A stretch of 64,000 bases of DNA from Rubrivivax benzoatilyticus JA2 = ATCC BAA-35 (GTDB lineage Bacteria > Pseudomonadota > Gammaproteobacteria > Burkholderiales > Burkholderiaceae_C): assembly GCF_000190375.1 (NCBI RefSeq), contig NZ_AEWG01000074.1:62001-126000 (forward strand), written 5' to 3'. Numbering within the stretch: the first letter of the stretch is position 1; every line of letters starts with the position of its first letter. A program made the position numbers and the translations under genes. Shown piece after piece: positions 6,926 through 16,319 of this stretch. The notes under the pieces were generated by a model. That model had not been told where the DNA came from. It did not search any database and was given only the letters and a program-made list of their open reading frames with translations.

Positions 6926-6957
6926 CGCGTGCGGTCCATCTTGCAAGCCCCCATCCC

Positions 6958-7599
6958 ATGATTCGTGTGCCTGGGTCGCCCCGTGCGGCCGTCGTGTCGC
7001 TGGCTTTCGGCGCCTCGTGCTGCCTCGCGGCACCGGCCACGGGTGTTCCGGACACCCCGCCTGCGGCGCCGGGTCCGTCGGCTTCGACGGCCACGGCCGG
7101 CGGCATCGACGTCGTGCCCGGCGCGTCGCAGACCATCCGCCTGCTGCTGGAACTGCAGAACGGCCAGCCGCAAGCCGCGACCGGCAGCGACGGCACCAAC
7201 CCGGCGCGCGCAAGACCGCAGGACAGCGCTCGCAGCGGCACGGCCGCCGTGATGCAGGAGCCGCAGGAGCACGACGTCGCTGGCGGCCACACCGAGGCCG
7301 CGGCCGAGCCGTCGACCCAGTGGACCGGAGGCCCGGCCGGCGCCGGTGGCGAACCGTCAGCTGCGCCCGCGCCCAGCCCGGTGCGCAGCGCCGAGCCGTC
7401 TGCCGTGCGACGCGCCGTCGCCTATCTGCGCGAGCACCGCCTGCAGGTCTTCGTCGGCGGGCTGATCGTCCTGGCGGTGGCCGCCATCGGCACGGTCGTC
7501 TCGGCGCGCCAGCGTTCGGCGCGCGCGCGACGGCGTGTCACTGCAGATCCGGTTCGCCCGACTCGTCATCGTCGTCCGCAGTCACCTCCGAGCCGATGA
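6958..7599 (+). CDS. Exported Ala/Pro-rich membrane-anchored hypothetical protein
   Basis: From the ATG at 6958 the protein has 213 residues. It has a signal-peptide-like start (AAVVSLAFGASCCLAAPATG) and a long low-complexity Ala/Pro/Gly/Thr-rich middle. One transmembrane helix lies near residue 170 (VFVGGLIVLAVAAIGTVVSA), followed by a basic tail. The arrangement suggests a periplasmic, probably disordered, domain tethered to the inner membrane. The 3' end overlaps the opposite-strand gene ending at 7538 by about 60 bp, so the stop may be imprecise. No family is recognised. Confidence 0.5.
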   Translation: MIRVPGSPRAAVVSLAFGASCCLAAPATGVPDTPPAAPGPSASTATAGGIDVVPGASQTIRLLLELQNGQPQAATGSDGTNPARARPQDSARSGTAAVMQEPQEHDVAGGHTEAAAEPSTQWTGGPAGAGGEPSAAPAPSPVRSAEPSAVRRAVAYLREHRLQVFVGGLIVLAVAAIGTVVSARQRSARARRRVTADPVRPTRHRRPQSPPSR

Positions 7600-7744
7600 C
7601 GGCGCGGAGCACCGGACGGTCCAGCGGGCGGCAGATCCGGCGGTTCAGCTGACCCAGTCGTTCGGAACGCTCGATCGCGGCGAGCACGACCTCGGGATTC
7701 ATCATCAGCGTGAACGGATTGCTGCGAGACGTGATGCGGGCCAT
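7538..7744 (-). CDS. Small conserved-looking hypothetical protein, 68 aa
   Basis: This 68-residue protein begins ARITSRSNPFTLMMNPEVVL and ends in an acidic tail (TADDDDESGEPDLQ). The core pattern, with NPFxLMM-P followed by a helix and then NRRICRPLDRP, resembles small uncharacterised Burkholderiales proteins I have seen. No function is known to me. It is convergent with, and overlaps, the 6958-7599 gene. Confidence 0.6.
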   Translation of the reverse strand: MARITSRSNPFTLMMNPEVVLAAIERSERLGQLNRRICRPLDRPVLRAVIGSEVTADDDDESGEPDLQ

Positions 7745-7861
7745 GGCGGACCTCCCGTTGGCCGGCGATTCCGGCTGATCTCAATGTACGGGCGGCGGCT
7801 CGGCCTGCCGAGTCGGGCCGATGCCATGGCGGATGTCGGCGGCTTTCCGACAAGCGTGCTG

Positions 7862-8518
7862 TCAGCGCCGCGCCGCGCCGGCCTTGGCGGCGGCGTCGAG
7901 CTGGTCGGCCAGCGCGTCGTGGCCGGTCTGGCGGGCGAAGTCGGCGGCACTGAGGCCGCGGGCGTTGCGCAGTGCCGGGTCGGCGCCCAGGCCGAGCAGC
8001 GCCAGGGCGTTGCGCTGGTCGCCGTAACCGGCGGCCATCATCAGCGGCGTGCTGCCGTTGGGTGATCGGGCGTCGATGCGGGCGCCCAGCGCGACCAGCC
8101 GGGTGACGATGCGCATGTCGGGCCCGCTGGCCGCGTAATGCAGCGGCGTCCAGCCCTCGCGGTCGATCGCGGCCCCCCGCGCGACGAGGCGCTCGACCCA
8201 GTCCAGCCGGCCGTGGATCGCCGCCATCATCAGCGCCGTCTCGCCGCGGGCACTGGCGCGGTCGATGTCGATGCGCGGGTCCTGCAGCAGACGCTGCGCG
8301 ACACGATCGGCGCGCTCCTTGATCGCCAGCGCCAGAGCGAGCTCACCCTGCTCGCTGACCGAGTTCGGGTCGAAGCCGCGCTCGAGCAGCCGGCTCACGG
8401 CGCTGTCGTTGTCGATCTGGACCGCGCGGAAGAAATCGACGTAGGAATCGGCTGCGGCGGGAAAAACGCTCAGTGCGACAGCTGCCTGTAGGATGAACTT
8501 CAACCAACGCTTGAACAT
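7862..8518 (-). CDS. Secreted ankyrin-repeat protein
   Basis: The protein has 218 residues from the ATG at 8518 (MFKRWLKFILQAAVALSVFP), whose start is a signal peptide ending near AAADS. A start at 8551 would place 11 polar residues before it. Four to five ankyrin repeats follow (GETALMMAAIHGRLDWVERL, then GWTPLHYAASG and GSTPLMMAAGYGDQRNALAL). It is a periplasmic protein-binding scaffold by family analogy. It lies 73 bp downstream of tatD and is probably the last gene of the mltG-tmk-holB-pilZ-tatD operon, as is common in Burkholderiales. Confidence 0.88.
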   Translation of the reverse strand: MFKRWLKFILQAAVALSVFPAAADSYVDFFRAVQIDNDSAVSRLLERGFDPNSVSEQGELALALAIKERADRVAQRLLQDPRIDIDRASARGETALMMAAIHGRLDWVERLVARGAAIDREGWTPLHYAASGPDMRIVTRLVALGARIDARSPNGSTPLMMAAGYGDQRNALALLGLGADPALRNARGLSAADFARQTGHDALADQLDAAAKAGAARR

Positions 8519-8591
8519 CTGGACAGATCCCGATCTTCCGAGAAAACTCATTTCAGGACAGCAACTTGTGGCCTGAAGCTGAAGTGTCTTC

Positions 8592-9386
8592 TCAAGCCTG
8601 CGCAGAGGCCGTCGAGACCCTGAACAGCCGCTCGAAGTTGCGTGTCGTCGCGGCGCCCACCTCGGCCGGGTCCAGCCCCTTGAGCTCGGCGAGCCTGGCC
8701 GCGACGTGGGCGACGTAGGCCGGCTCGTTGGTCCTGCCGCGGTGCGGCACCGGGGCCAGGTAGGGACTGTCGGTCTCGATCAGGCAGCGATCGAGCGGCA
8801 CCTCCAGCGCCACCGCGCGCAACTCCTCGGCGTTGCGGAAGGTCAGGATGCCGGAGAACGAGATGTGGAACCCCAGGTCCAGCGCCGCACGCGCGACCTC
8901 GCGCGTCTCGGTGAAGCAGTGGAAGACGCCGCCGACCGCCTCCGCGCCCTCCTCTTTCAGGATCGCCAGCGTGTCCTCGGCCGACGACCGCGTGTGCACG
9001 ACCAGCGGCAGGCCGGTCTCGCGCGCGGCGCGGATGTGCACGCGGAAACGCTCGCGCTGCCACGCCATGTCGGCCAGGCTGCGGCCGTTGAGCCGGTAGT
9101 AGTCCAGCCCGGTCTCGCCGATGGCGACGACACGGTCGCGGCGGGCCAGCGCCACCAGCGTCGACAGGTCGGGCTCGGCCTGGCCTTCGGTGTCGGGATG
9201 CACGCCGACGCTGCACCACAGCTCGCGGTGGGCCAGCGCCAGCGCATGCACGGCCTCGAACTCCTCGAGCGTGGTGCAGATCGTCAGCGCGGCGTGCACG
9301 CCGGCGGCGGCCATGTCGGCCAGCACGGCGTCGACGCGGCCGTGCAATTCAGGAAACGTCAGGTGGCAGTGCGAGTCGACGAACAT
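8592..9386 (-). CDS. tatD: TatD-family metal-dependent hydrolase
   Basis: Metal-dependent DNase/hydrolase of the TatD family, 264 residues from the ATG at 9386. That start is chosen because the metal motif HCHL begins four residues later; the frame is open to a GTG at 9425. Other family motifs are GETGLDYYR, VVHTRSS, GVFHCFTE and IETDSPYLAP. It is the gene downstream of pilZ in the conserved tmk-holB-pilZ-tatD order. Confidence 0.94.
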   Translation of the reverse strand: MFVDSHCHLTFPELHGRVDAVLADMAAAGVHAALTICTTLEEFEAVHALALAHRELWCSVGVHPDTEGQAEPDLSTLVALARRDRVVAIGETGLDYYRLNGRSLADMAWQRERFRVHIRAARETGLPLVVHTRSSAEDTLAILKEEGAEAVGGVFHCFTETREVARAALDLGFHISFSGILTFRNAEELRAVALEVPLDRCLIETDSPYLAPVPHRGRTNEPAYVAHVAARLAELKGLDPAEVGAATTRNFERLFRVSTASAQA

Positions 9387-9432
9387 GGGCAATGCAGGAC
9401 CGTGCTCGCGCCGGCCGGGTGTCACGACGGGG

Positions 9433-9837
9433 TCAGATCGTCTGCGTCGGCTTGGACGAGGAGATCGACGTGCCGAGCACTTCCTCGATCTTCAGCCGCA
9501 GCGCGCGGGTCTTCTCGTCGGCCGGGAAACGCACGCCGACGCCCTGGGTGCGGCCGCCGGAGGCGTTGGCCGGGGTGATCCAGGCGACCTTGCCGGCGAC
9601 CGGGTAACGCTGCGGGTCCTCGGGCAGCGACAGCAGCAGGTAGATGTCGTCGCCCAGCCGGTAGTCACGCGTGGTCGGCACGAACAGCCCGCCTTCGCTG
9701 AGAAAGGGGATGTAGGCCGCGTACAGCGCGCCCTTCTCGCGGAACACCAGCTGGATCACGCTGGGGCGGCTCTGCAGGCCGGCTGGCGCCGTGGCCGGGC
9801 CCAGCCCGCCAAGTCTCGACGGCACGCGATCTGTCAT
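9433..9837 (-). CDS. pilZ: PilZ domain protein (type IV pilus assembly)
   Basis: The protein has 134 residues. Its PilZ fold resembles the short type IV pilus PilZ (FREKGALYAAYIPFLSEGGL, then FVPTTRDYRLGDDIYLLLSL). The N-terminal RxxxR c-di-GMP motif is not evident. That suits the orthodox PilZ, which does not bind c-di-GMP but works with PilB/FimX-type partners in pilus biogenesis. The ATG overlaps the holB stop by four bases (ATGA), implying translational coupling. Confidence 0.9.
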   Translation of the reverse strand: MTDRVPSRLGGLGPATAPAGLQSRPSVIQLVFREKGALYAAYIPFLSEGGLFVPTTRDYRLGDDIYLLLSLPEDPQRYPVAGKVAWITPANASGGRTQGVGVRFPADEKTRALRLKIEEVLGTSISSSKPTQTI

Positions 9838-10850
9838 GAGCGCAGTGTAAGCGCGGCGCTCGCCTGGGCGACCAGCGCGTCGACCAGCAGCGGCTCGTGC
9901 CAGGGGTGCTCGTCGTGGCGGGCGACGCGCTGCAGCGCCTGATGCCAGTCGTGCAGCGCCTGCGGACTGCGCGCACGCGGCACGCTGCCGGCCGGGAAGT
10001 AACGCGGCGCGGCGCCCGCGCCGATCGCCGCCGCGTCGTGGCAGAGCTTCTGCAGCGCGTCGACGATGCGCGGCACCGGCCAGCCCGAAACGGCCTGCGC
10101 CTGGCCGCGCGCCAGCGCCGCCGGCAGCGCGCGCCAGGCCGCGGCGCTGACACCGTCGGCAGCCAGCGCCTGGGCATCCAGGGGCCGGCCGGCGGCCGCG
10201 GCCAGCAGCACCTCGGGTTCGGCGACGCCCTGCCCGGCCAGCCAGTCCAGCGCCTGCGCCGTCGGCGGGGCGGCCAGCGCGACGCGGTGGCAGCGGCTGC
10301 GCACGGTGGGCAGCAGGTGCTGCGGGTCGCCGGCGCCGAGCAGCAGCCGGGTGCCGGGCGGCGGCTCCTCCAGCGTCTTCAGCAGCGCGTTGGCGGCCTG
10401 CAGGTTGATCGCCTCGGCCGGATGCAGCACGACGACCTTGCCGCGGCCGCGCGAGGTGGTGCGCGCCACCCAGTCGATCGCGTGGCGGATCTCGTCGATG
10501 CGGATCTGGCGGCTGGGTTTCTTCTTGCCTTCGTCCTCGGTCTTGTCCCCCGGGGCCGGCCAGGCATGGCTCTGGCGGGCCGTCGCAGGCATCAGCACCA
10601 GCAGGTCCGGGTGCAGCTTGCTCTGCACGAGATGGCAGCTCGGGCAGCGGCCGCAGGCCGGGCGCGGATGGCCGTCGTGGCCCTCGCACAGCCAGCTCTG
10701 CGCCAGCGCGACGGCGAAATGCAGCGTGCCGACACCGGCCGCGCCGTGCAGCAGCAGCGCGTGGCCACGCTGGCGTGCCAGCGTGTCGGCCAGCGGCGCG
10801 GCCAGCCAGGGCAGCGGCGGCGCGCCGTGTTCGTCGACGACCAGGTTCAC
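9834..10850 (-). CDS. holB: DNA polymerase III subunit delta'
   Basis: Clamp-loader subunit, 338 residues. A zinc module (CGRCPSC) sits near residue 65, followed by the sensor region [15 protein letters not shown] and the SRC motif (TVRSRCHRV). The Walker A position reads [10 protein letters not shown], with Thr in place of Lys, as expected for delta', which does not bind ATP. The start is the GTG whose bases overlap the tmk stop (GTGA). A charged insert ([13 protein letters not shown]) separates the zinc module from the helical part. Confidence 0.93.
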   Translation of the reverse strand: MNLVVDEHGAPPLPWLAAPLADTLARQRGHALLLHGAAGVGTLHFAVALAQSWLCEGHDGHPRPACGRCPSCHLVQSKLHPDLLVLMPATARQSHAWPAPGDKTEDEGKKKPSRQIRIDEIRHAIDWVARTTSRGRGKVVVLHPAEAINLQAANALLKTLEEPPPGTRLLLGAGDPQHLLPTVRSRCHRVALAAPPTAQALDWLAGQGVAEPEVLLAAAAGRPLDAQALAADGVSAAAWRALPAALARGQAQAVSGWPVPRIVDALQKLCHDAAAIGAGAAPRYFPAGSVPRARSPQALHDWHQALQRVARHDEHPWHEPLLVDALVAQASAALTLRS

Positions 10851-11464
10851 CACGGGCCGCGAGACTCCAAGGCGGCTTCGAGCTGCGCCCGCACCGCGTC
10901 GGGCGTGGCTGCGGCGTCGAGGATCACGAAGCGGCCCGGGTCGGCCGCGGCGCGGCGGGCGTAACCCGAGCGCACACGCTCGAAGAAGGCCTCGTCCTGG
11001 CTCTCGAAGCGGTCGGGTGCACGCACCGCGGCGCGGCGCGCGGCAGCGACCGCCGTCGGCAGGTCGAACCACACGGTCAGGTCGGGCTGGCGGCCCTGCT
11101 GGACCCAGGTTTCCAGCGTGGCGAGCACGCCGAGGTCGAAGCCGCGGCCGGCGCCCTGGTAGGCGAAGGTCGCGTCGGTGAAACGGTCGCAAAGCACGAC
11201 GGCACCCGCAGCCAGCGCCGGCTCGATGCGCGTGGCGAGGTGGTCGCGACGTGCGGCGAAGACCAGCAGCGCCTCGGTCAGCGCGTCCATCGGCTGGTGC
11301 AGCACCAGTTCGCGCAGGCGTTCGGCGAGTTCGGTGCCGCCGGGCTCGCGCGTCACCAGCACCTCGCGGCCACGCTCGCGCAGCCAGCCGGCCAGCCACT
11401 CGATGTGCGAGCTCTTGCCGGCGCCGTCGATGCCTTCGAAGCTGAGGAAGCGGCCCGCCGTCAC
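10847..11464 (-). CDS. tmk: Thymidylate kinase
   Basis: Phosphorylates dTMP to dTDP; 205 residues. It has P-loop [11 protein letters not shown], the [11 protein letters not shown] motif, [17 protein letters not shown] and the C-terminal FE(R)VRSGYARRA region. The GTG start overlaps the mltG stop by four bases (GTGA), and its own stop overlaps the holB start, so the three genes are tightly coupled. Confidence 0.96.
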   Translation of the reverse strand: MTAGRFLSFEGIDGAGKSSHIEWLAGWLRERGREVLVTREPGGTELAERLRELVLHQPMDALTEALLVFAARRDHLATRIEPALAAGAVVLCDRFTDATFAYQGAGRGFDLGVLATLETWVQQGRQPDLTVWFDLPTAVAAARRAAVRAPDRFESQDEAFFERVRSGYARRAAADPGRFVILDAAATPDAVRAQLEAALESRGPW

Positions 11465-12477
11465 TTGCGGCCGCGCTGGAACTGGTTCACCGCGCGATTA
11501 TGGGCGTCCAGCGTTTCGCTGAACTGGCTGCTGCCGTCGCCGCGGGCGACGAAGTACAGCGCCTTGGTCGCCGCCGGCTGCACCGCGGCGCGCAGCGAGG
11601 CGCGCCCGGGCATCGCGATCGGCGTCGGCGGCAGGCCGGGACGGGTGTAGGTGTTGAACGGGCCGTCGGTTTCCAGGTGCACGCGGCGCAGGTTGCCGTC
11701 GAAACGTTCGCCCAGGCCGTAGATGACGGTCGGGTCGGTCTGCAGCGGCATGCCGACACGCAGCCGGTTGGTGAACACGCCGGCAACCAGCGAACGGTCG
11801 GCCTCGCGGCCGGTCTCCTTCTCGACGATCGAGGCCAGCGTCAGCGCCTGCTCGGGCGTCTTCAGCGGCAGGTCGGCGGCGCGTTCGGCCCAGGCAGCGT
11901 CCAGTTCCTGCTGCATCTTGGCGTAGGCGCGCTTCAACACCAGCAGGTCGCTGACGCCGACGCTGTAGGCGTAGGTGTCGGGGAAGAAGCGGCCTTCGGG
12001 CGCGATGCCGGGCGCGCCGATCGCGGCCATCAGCTCGGCGTCGCTCATCTGCGCGGTGGTCGGCTTCAGCCGCGGCGCCTTGGCGAGCTCGGCACGGAAC
12101 TGGCGCCAGGTCCAGCCTTCGATCAGGCGCACGGTGGCGAGCTGCTCGTCACCCTCGACCATCTTGGCCAGCAGCGTGCGCGGCGTCGCGCCGGGTTCGA
12201 CGGCATAACTGCCGGCGCGGATGCGGCGCGCCTCGCCCGACCAGCGGAACCACTCGTAGAGCAGGCGCGGCGACGTGACGACACCGGCGCGCACCCAGGC
12301 CTCGGCGATCTGCCGCGGCGGCGTGCCGGCTTCGACCGAGACTTCCACCGTCGGCGCGGCCAGCTCCAGCGGGCGGCCGAGCCACCACAGCGCGATGACC
12401 ACGCCGACCAGCGGCAGCAGCAACAAGGACAGGATCGCAGCCTGCCACCGGCCCGAGCCGGACCCCCTTCTAGACAT
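11461..12477 (-). CDS. mltG: Endolytic murein transglycosylase MltG
   Basis: Inner-membrane lytic transglycosylase that cleaves nascent glycan strands. It has 338 residues from the ATG at 12477 (MSRRGSGSG), which leaves a short basic cytoplasmic tail before one membrane helix ([20 protein letters not shown]). A LysM-like region ([20 protein letters not shown]) precedes the YceG domain with catalytic Glu in [10 protein letters not shown] and downstream [10 protein letters not shown] and [12 protein letters not shown]. It is the first gene of the mltG-tmk-holB-pilZ-tatD operon and diverges from ygfZ. Confidence 0.95.
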   Translation of the reverse strand: MSRRGSGSGRWQAAILSLLLLPLVGVVIALWWLGRPLELAAPTVEVSVEAGTPPRQIAEAWVRAGVVTSPRLLYEWFRWSGEARRIRAGSYAVEPGATPRTLLAKMVEGDEQLATVRLIEGWTWRQFRAELAKAPRLKPTTAQMSDAELMAAIGAPGIAPEGRFFPDTYAYSVGVSDLLVLKRAYAKMQQELDAAWAERAADLPLKTPEQALTLASIVEKETGREADRSLVAGVFTNRLRVGMPLQTDPTVIYGLGERFDGNLRRVHLETDGPFNTYTRPGLPPTPIAMPGRASLRAAVQPAATKALYFVARGDGSSQFSETLDAHNRAVNQFQRGRK

Positions 12478-12500
12478 GGGCGGCGATGATAATGGGCCGC

Positions 12501-13457
12501 ATGAAGTCAACCGTCGCTGCCATGTCAAAGCTCCAGGGTGCCGTTCGTCTGACCGACTGGGGCGTGATCCGGGCCTCCGGCAACGATGCCGCCGCCTTTC
12601 TGCAAGGCCAGTTGACGCAGGAGGTTCTGCGCCTGGATGCGGGCACCGTGCGCCTCGCCGGTTACTGCTCGGCCAAGGGCCGGCTGCTGGCCAGTTTCGT
12701 CGTCTGGCGCCGCGGCCCGGCCGAGTTCCTGCTGGCCTGCAGCGCCGACCTGCTGCCGGCCGTGCTCAAGCGCCTGAAGATGTTCGTGCTGCGCGCCCAG
12801 TGCCAGCTCGAGGACGCCAGCGCCGAATGGCCGCTGTGGGGGCTGGCCGGTGACGCGGCGGCGGCCGCGCTCGGTGCCGGGGCGCCGGCTGCGGCCTGGC
12901 GGCGCGTCGCGCCCGACGAAGCCAGCGAGCTGCTGCGCCTGGACGACGTGCAGGGCGTGCCGCGCTGGCTGTTCGCCGGCGCCGAGCCGCCGGTGCTGCC
13001 GGCGCTGCCGGCGCTGGCGCCCGAAGCCTGGGCCTGGCTGGAGGTGCAGAGCGCGGTGCCGCGCATCGTCGCCGCCACCGTCGAGCAGTTCGTGCCGCAG
13101 ATGGTGAACCTGGAACTCGTCGGCGGCGTCAACTTCCAGAAGGGCTGCTACCCCGGCCAGGAGATCGTCGCGCGCAGCCAGTACCGCGGCACGCTCAAGC
13201 GCCGCGCCTTCCTGTTCGACGCCGACGCCCCGGCCGCCCCTGGCCAGGACGTCTATGCCGCCGACGATCCGGCACAGCCGGCCGGCATGGTCGTCGCCGC
13301 GGCGCCGGCACCCGACGGCTCCGGCGCCTGGGCGGTGCTGGCCGAAACCAAGATCGCCGCGCTGGCCGACGGTGTCGCGCTGCACCTGGGCGCCGCCGAC
13401 GGCCCGGCGCTGCGCCCGGCCGCCCTGCCCTACGCCATCCCGGCGGCCGAGGCCTGA
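12501..13457 (+). CDS. ygfZ: Folate-dependent iron-sulfur cluster protein YgfZ (GcvT-like)
   Basis: Tetrahydrofolate-binding protein that assists Fe-S enzyme maturation and tRNA modification; about 318 residues. The diagnostic motif KGCYPGQEIVAR, with its conserved Cys, is present near residue 215. Alternative in-frame starts exist at 12486 and 12522; 12501 is a compromise. It diverges from mltG and its stop overlaps the next ATG (TGATG). Confidence 0.92.
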   Translation: MKSTVAAMSKLQGAVRLTDWGVIRASGNDAAAFLQGQLTQEVLRLDAGTVRLAGYCSAKGRLLASFVVWRRGPAEFLLACSADLLPAVLKRLKMFVLRAQCQLEDASAEWPLWGLAGDAAAAALGAGAPAAAWRRVAPDEASELLRLDDVQGVPRWLFAGAEPPVLPALPALAPEAWAWLEVQSAVPRIVAATVEQFVPQMVNLELVGGVNFQKGCYPGQEIVARSQYRGTLKRRAFLFDADAPAAPGQDVYAADDPAQPAGMVVAAAPAPDGSGAWAVLAETKIAALADGVALHLGAADGPALRPAALPYAIPAAEA

Positions 13458-13732
13458 TGGCCGCGCCGGCGCGGCGCTACGTCTACTACCGCGTCGCCGA
13501 ACGCGACGTCGAGGCTTGCGCGGTGGCGGCGCGCGCCGCCTTCGCAGCGCTGCCCTTCGCCGTCGAGCTGTTGCGCCGGCCCGAGACACGCGACGGCTTG
13601 GCGACGCTGATGGAAGTGCACGGCGCTGCTGACGAACGCGAGGCCGACACCGCCGAGGCGCACCTGGCGGCGGCGCTGGCACCGTGGATCGTCGGCGAGC
13701 GCCACGTCGAGCGCTTCGTGCCGCTGGCCTGA
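13457..13732 (+). CDS. DUF4936 family protein
   Basis: A 91-residue protein with the tandem pattern YVYYRVAERDVEACAVAARA and a C-terminal HVERFVPLA. It matches the DUF4936 family that regularly follows ygfZ in Burkholderiales. The function is unknown. The ATG overlaps the ygfZ stop, so the two are translationally coupled. Confidence 0.85.
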   Translation: MAAPARRYVYYRVAERDVEACAVAARAAFAALPFAVELLRRPETRDGLATLMEVHGAADEREADTAEAHLAAALAPWIVGERHVERFVPLA

Positions 13733-13751
13733 ACTTGCGCCGCGCACCGGC

Positions 13752-14210
13752 TCAGATCCGGCGGCGCATCTCCTGGTGCACGATGCCGGCCTCGACGAAG
13801 CTCGGGCCGACGGCCTCGAACCCCGCCCGGTCGTAGAAGCCGATCGCGCTCTCTTGCGCGTGCAGCATCACCGTGGCGTGGCCCGCGGCACGCGCGGCGT
13901 CGATCAGGGCGTCGAGCACCCGGCGGCCGAGACCACCGCCTCGGTGCGCCGCCAGCACGGCCATGCGGCCCACACGCACCACGCCCGGCTCGTCGCTGGT
14001 CAGCCAGCGCCCGGTGGCCACCGGCACGCCATCCGCGCAGGCGACGACGTGCAGCGCGCCGGCGTCGGCCGCGTCCCATTCCAGTTCGGCCGGGATGCCC
14101 TGCTCGACGACGAAGACTGCGCTGCGCACGGCCTGCGCGTCGGTGCCGAGTTCAGCCCAGGTGCCGACGCGCAGCGTCGTCGGCGATCGGAAGGTGTCGT
14201 GCGTCGTCAT
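13752..14210 (-). CDS. GNAT-family N-acetyltransferase
   Basis: A 152-residue GNAT enzyme, ElaA/YjcF-like. The acetyl-CoA-binding segment VLAAHRGGGLGRRVLDALID and the later motif LHAQESAIGFYDRAGF are clear. VFVVEQGIPAELEWD is typical of the subfamily. The substrate is not predictable. It overlaps the upstream esterase stop by four bases (ATGA), so the pair is probably one operon. Confidence 0.9.
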   Translation of the reverse strand: MTTHDTFRSPTTLRVGTWAELGTDAQAVRSAVFVVEQGIPAELEWDAADAGALHVVACADGVPVATGRWLTSDEPGVVRVGRMAVLAAHRGGGLGRRVLDALIDAARAAGHATVMLHAQESAIGFYDRAGFEAVGPSFVEAGIVHQEMRRRI

Positions 14211-15118
14211 GGGTTCCAGGCGTGTTTCAGCGCCGCGGCAGCCTGTTCGAGAGCCATGGCGGCCTCGGGCAGCGCGCGGCCCATCTTGATGAAGTCGTGG
14301 GTCAAACCGCGCGCGATCTCCAGCGCCACCGGCACGCCGGCGAGGCGCAGCCGGTCGGCGTAGGCGATGCCTTCGTCGACCAGCGGGTCGCATTCGGCCA
14401 GCAGCAGGCAGGCCGGCGCGACGCCATCCAGGTCCTCGGCCTCCAGCGGCGCGAAACGCCAGTCGCGGCGGTGGTGGTGGTCGATGTAGCGGTCGAAGAA
14501 CCAGGCGATCGTCGCGGCGTCGATCAGAAAGCCGTTGGCGAACAGCGTGTGGCTGGCGGTGTCGGCGTGCGCCGTCGTGCCCGGCGTCAACAGCAGCTGC
14601 AGCGCCAGCGGCAGGCCGAGGTCGCGGGCGTGGATCGCGCAGACCGCGGCCAGCGTGCCGCCGGCGCTGTCGCCGCCGACCGCCAGCCGGGAGCTGTCCA
14701 GCCCCAGCGTGCCGGCGTTCGCCGCCAGCCAGGCCATCGCCGCCCAGGCGTCGTCGACCGCGGCCGGAAAACGATGCTCGGGCGCCAGCCGGTAGTCCAG
14801 CGCGACGACGGCGCCGCCGCTGCGCCGCGCGAGCTGGCGGCACAGGCTGTCGTGGGTCTCCAGGCTGCCGACGACGAAGCCGCCGCCATGCAGGTACAGC
14901 AGCAGCGGCAGGCGTTCGTGCGACGGCGCGTAGAGCCGCGCGCGCAGCGCCGTGCCGTCGGCGGCGGGGATCGTGAAGTCCTCGACACGCGCCAGCGGCG
15001 CACGCGGCAGGTCCAGCACTTCGGCGGCGGTTTCGTAGGCGGCGCGGGCGGCCGCGGGTTCCATCGCATGGAAGGGCCTGCGCTCGGCGCGGCGGATGCG
15101 TTCGAGCAGGCCCGCCAT
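14207..15118 (-). CDS. Alpha/beta hydrolase, hormone-sensitive-lipase-type esterase
   Basis: A 303-residue carboxylesterase of bacterial family IV. It has the oxyanion motif YLHGGGFVVGS, nucleophile elbow GGDSAGG, Asp in AECDPLVDEG and catalytic His in LTHDFIKMG. It probably hydrolyses short-chain acyl esters. The ATG at 15118 (MAGLLERIRR) begins the domain, diverging by 51 bp from the alcohol dehydrogenase. Confidence 0.93.
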   Translation of the reverse strand: MAGLLERIRRAERRPFHAMEPAAARAAYETAAEVLDLPRAPLARVEDFTIPAADGTALRARLYAPSHERLPLLLYLHGGGFVVGSLETHDSLCRQLARRSGGAVVALDYRLAPEHRFPAAVDDAWAAMAWLAANAGTLGLDSSRLAVGGDSAGGTLAAVCAIHARDLGLPLALQLLLTPGTTAHADTASHTLFANGFLIDAATIAWFFDRYIDHHHRRDWRFAPLEAEDLDGVAPACLLLAECDPLVDEGIAYADRLRLAGVPVALEIARGLTHDFIKMGRALPEAAMALEQAAAALKHAWNP

Positions 15119-15169
15119 TGCGGGTTTCAGCAGATGCGTTCCCAAGGTGGCCGCGAGGATACTGGCCCG

Positions 15170-16318
15170 ATGGCCCGAATGTTCTACGTCACCCAGATCG
15201 ACCTCGATTTCGGCGCGGTGCGCCTGCTGCGCGCCGAGTGCGAACGCACCGGCATGCGCCGCCCGCTCGTCGTCACCGACGCCGGCGTGCGTGCTGCCGG
15301 CGTGCTGCAGCCGGCGCTGGACGCGCTCGGCGACCTGCCGCACGCGGTCTACGACGGCACGCCGTCCAACCCGACCGAAGCCGCGGTGCGCGAGGCCGTG
15401 CGCGTCTGGCGCGAACACGGCTGCGACGGGCTGGTGGCCGTCGGTGGCGGCTCGTCGATCGACCTGGCCAAGGGCGTCGCGATCGCCGCGACGCACGACG
15501 GCCCGCTGGCGCACTACGCGACGATCGAAGGCGGCAGCGCACGCATCAGCGAGCGTGTCGCGCCGCTGATCGCGGTGCCGACGACCGCAGGCACCGGCAG
15601 CGAGGTCGCACGCGGTGCGATCGTCATCGTCGACGACGGCCGCAAGCTGGGTTTCCACAGCTGGCATCTGGTGCCCAAGGCCGCGCTGCTCGACCCCGAG
15701 CTGACGCTGGCGCTGCCCCCGAAGCTGACCGCGGCCACCGGCATGGACGCGATCGCGCACTGCATCGAGACCTTTCTCGCCCCGGCGCCGATCCCGCCGG
15801 CCGACGGCATCGCGCTCGACGGCCTGGCGCGCGGCTGGGCGCACATCGAACGTGCGACCCGCGACGGCCAGGACCGCGAGGCGCGCTGGAACATGATGAG
15901 CGCCAGCATGCAGGGCGCGCTGGCCTTCCAGAAAGGCCTGGGCTGCGTGCATTCGCTGAGCCACGCGCTGGGCGGTGCCGACCCGCGGCTGCACCACGGC
16001 AGTCTGAACGCGGTCTTCCTGCCGGCGGTGCTGTGTTTCAACGCCAAGGCCGAGTCGGTGCGCCGCGACAAGCGCATGCAGCGCCTGGCGCAGGCGATGG
16101 GCCTGCCGGGTTGCGGCGACGACGGTGCCGAAATCGCCGAGGCCGTGCGTGCGCTCAACGCCCGCCTCGGCCTGCCCTCGGGTCTGGCCGAGATGGGCGT
16201 CACGCGCGAACTGTTCGGCAAGGTCGTGGCCGGCGCGCTGGCCGACCACTGCCACAAGACCAACCCGCGGCTGGCCAGCGCCGAGGACTACCGGGCGATG
16301 CTCGAAGCGTCGATGTAG
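15170..16318 (+). CDS. Iron-containing (group III) alcohol dehydrogenase
   Basis: A 382-residue NAD(P)-dependent dehydrogenase. It has the cofactor motif AVGGGSSIDLAK, PTTAGTGSEV, and metal ligands in TGMDAIAHCIE, CVHSLSHALGG and LHHGSLNAVFLP. The family reduces or oxidises short-chain alcohols and aldehydes; the exact substrate is unknown. The ATG at 15170 has a GAGG about 11 nt upstream. It is convergent with the following dehydrogenase gene, whose stop is one base away. Confidence 0.93.
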   Translation: MARMFYVTQIDLDFGAVRLLRAECERTGMRRPLVVTDAGVRAAGVLQPALDALGDLPHAVYDGTPSNPTEAAVREAVRVWREHGCDGLVAVGGGSSIDLAKGVAIAATHDGPLAHYATIEGGSARISERVAPLIAVPTTAGTGSEVARGAIVIVDDGRKLGFHSWHLVPKAALLDPELTLALPPKLTAATGMDAIAHCIETFLAPAPIPPADGIALDGLARGWAHIERATRDGQDREARWNMMSASMQGALAFQKGLGCVHSLSHALGGADPRLHHGSLNAVFLPAVLCFNAKAESVRRDKRMQRLAQAMGLPGCGDDGAEIAEAVRALNARLGLPSGLAEMGVTRELFGKVVAGALADHCHKTNPRLASAEDYRAMLEASM

Positions 16319-16319
16319 T

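Noticed and set aside
6802-6957. Possible earlier start of the exported Ala/Pro-rich protein
   Set aside because: It would overlap the right Xer-like site and place 52 unrelated residues before a clear signal peptide.
10689-10760. Degenerate Walker A of holB considered as a broken ATPase
   Set aside because: Delta' subunits normally lack a functional P-loop, so the Lys-to-Thr change is expected.
14222-15169. N-terminal extension of the iron alcohol dehydrogenase frame
   Set aside because: The frame is open for 316 codons upstream but runs antisense to a certain esterase; the enzyme begins at 15170.
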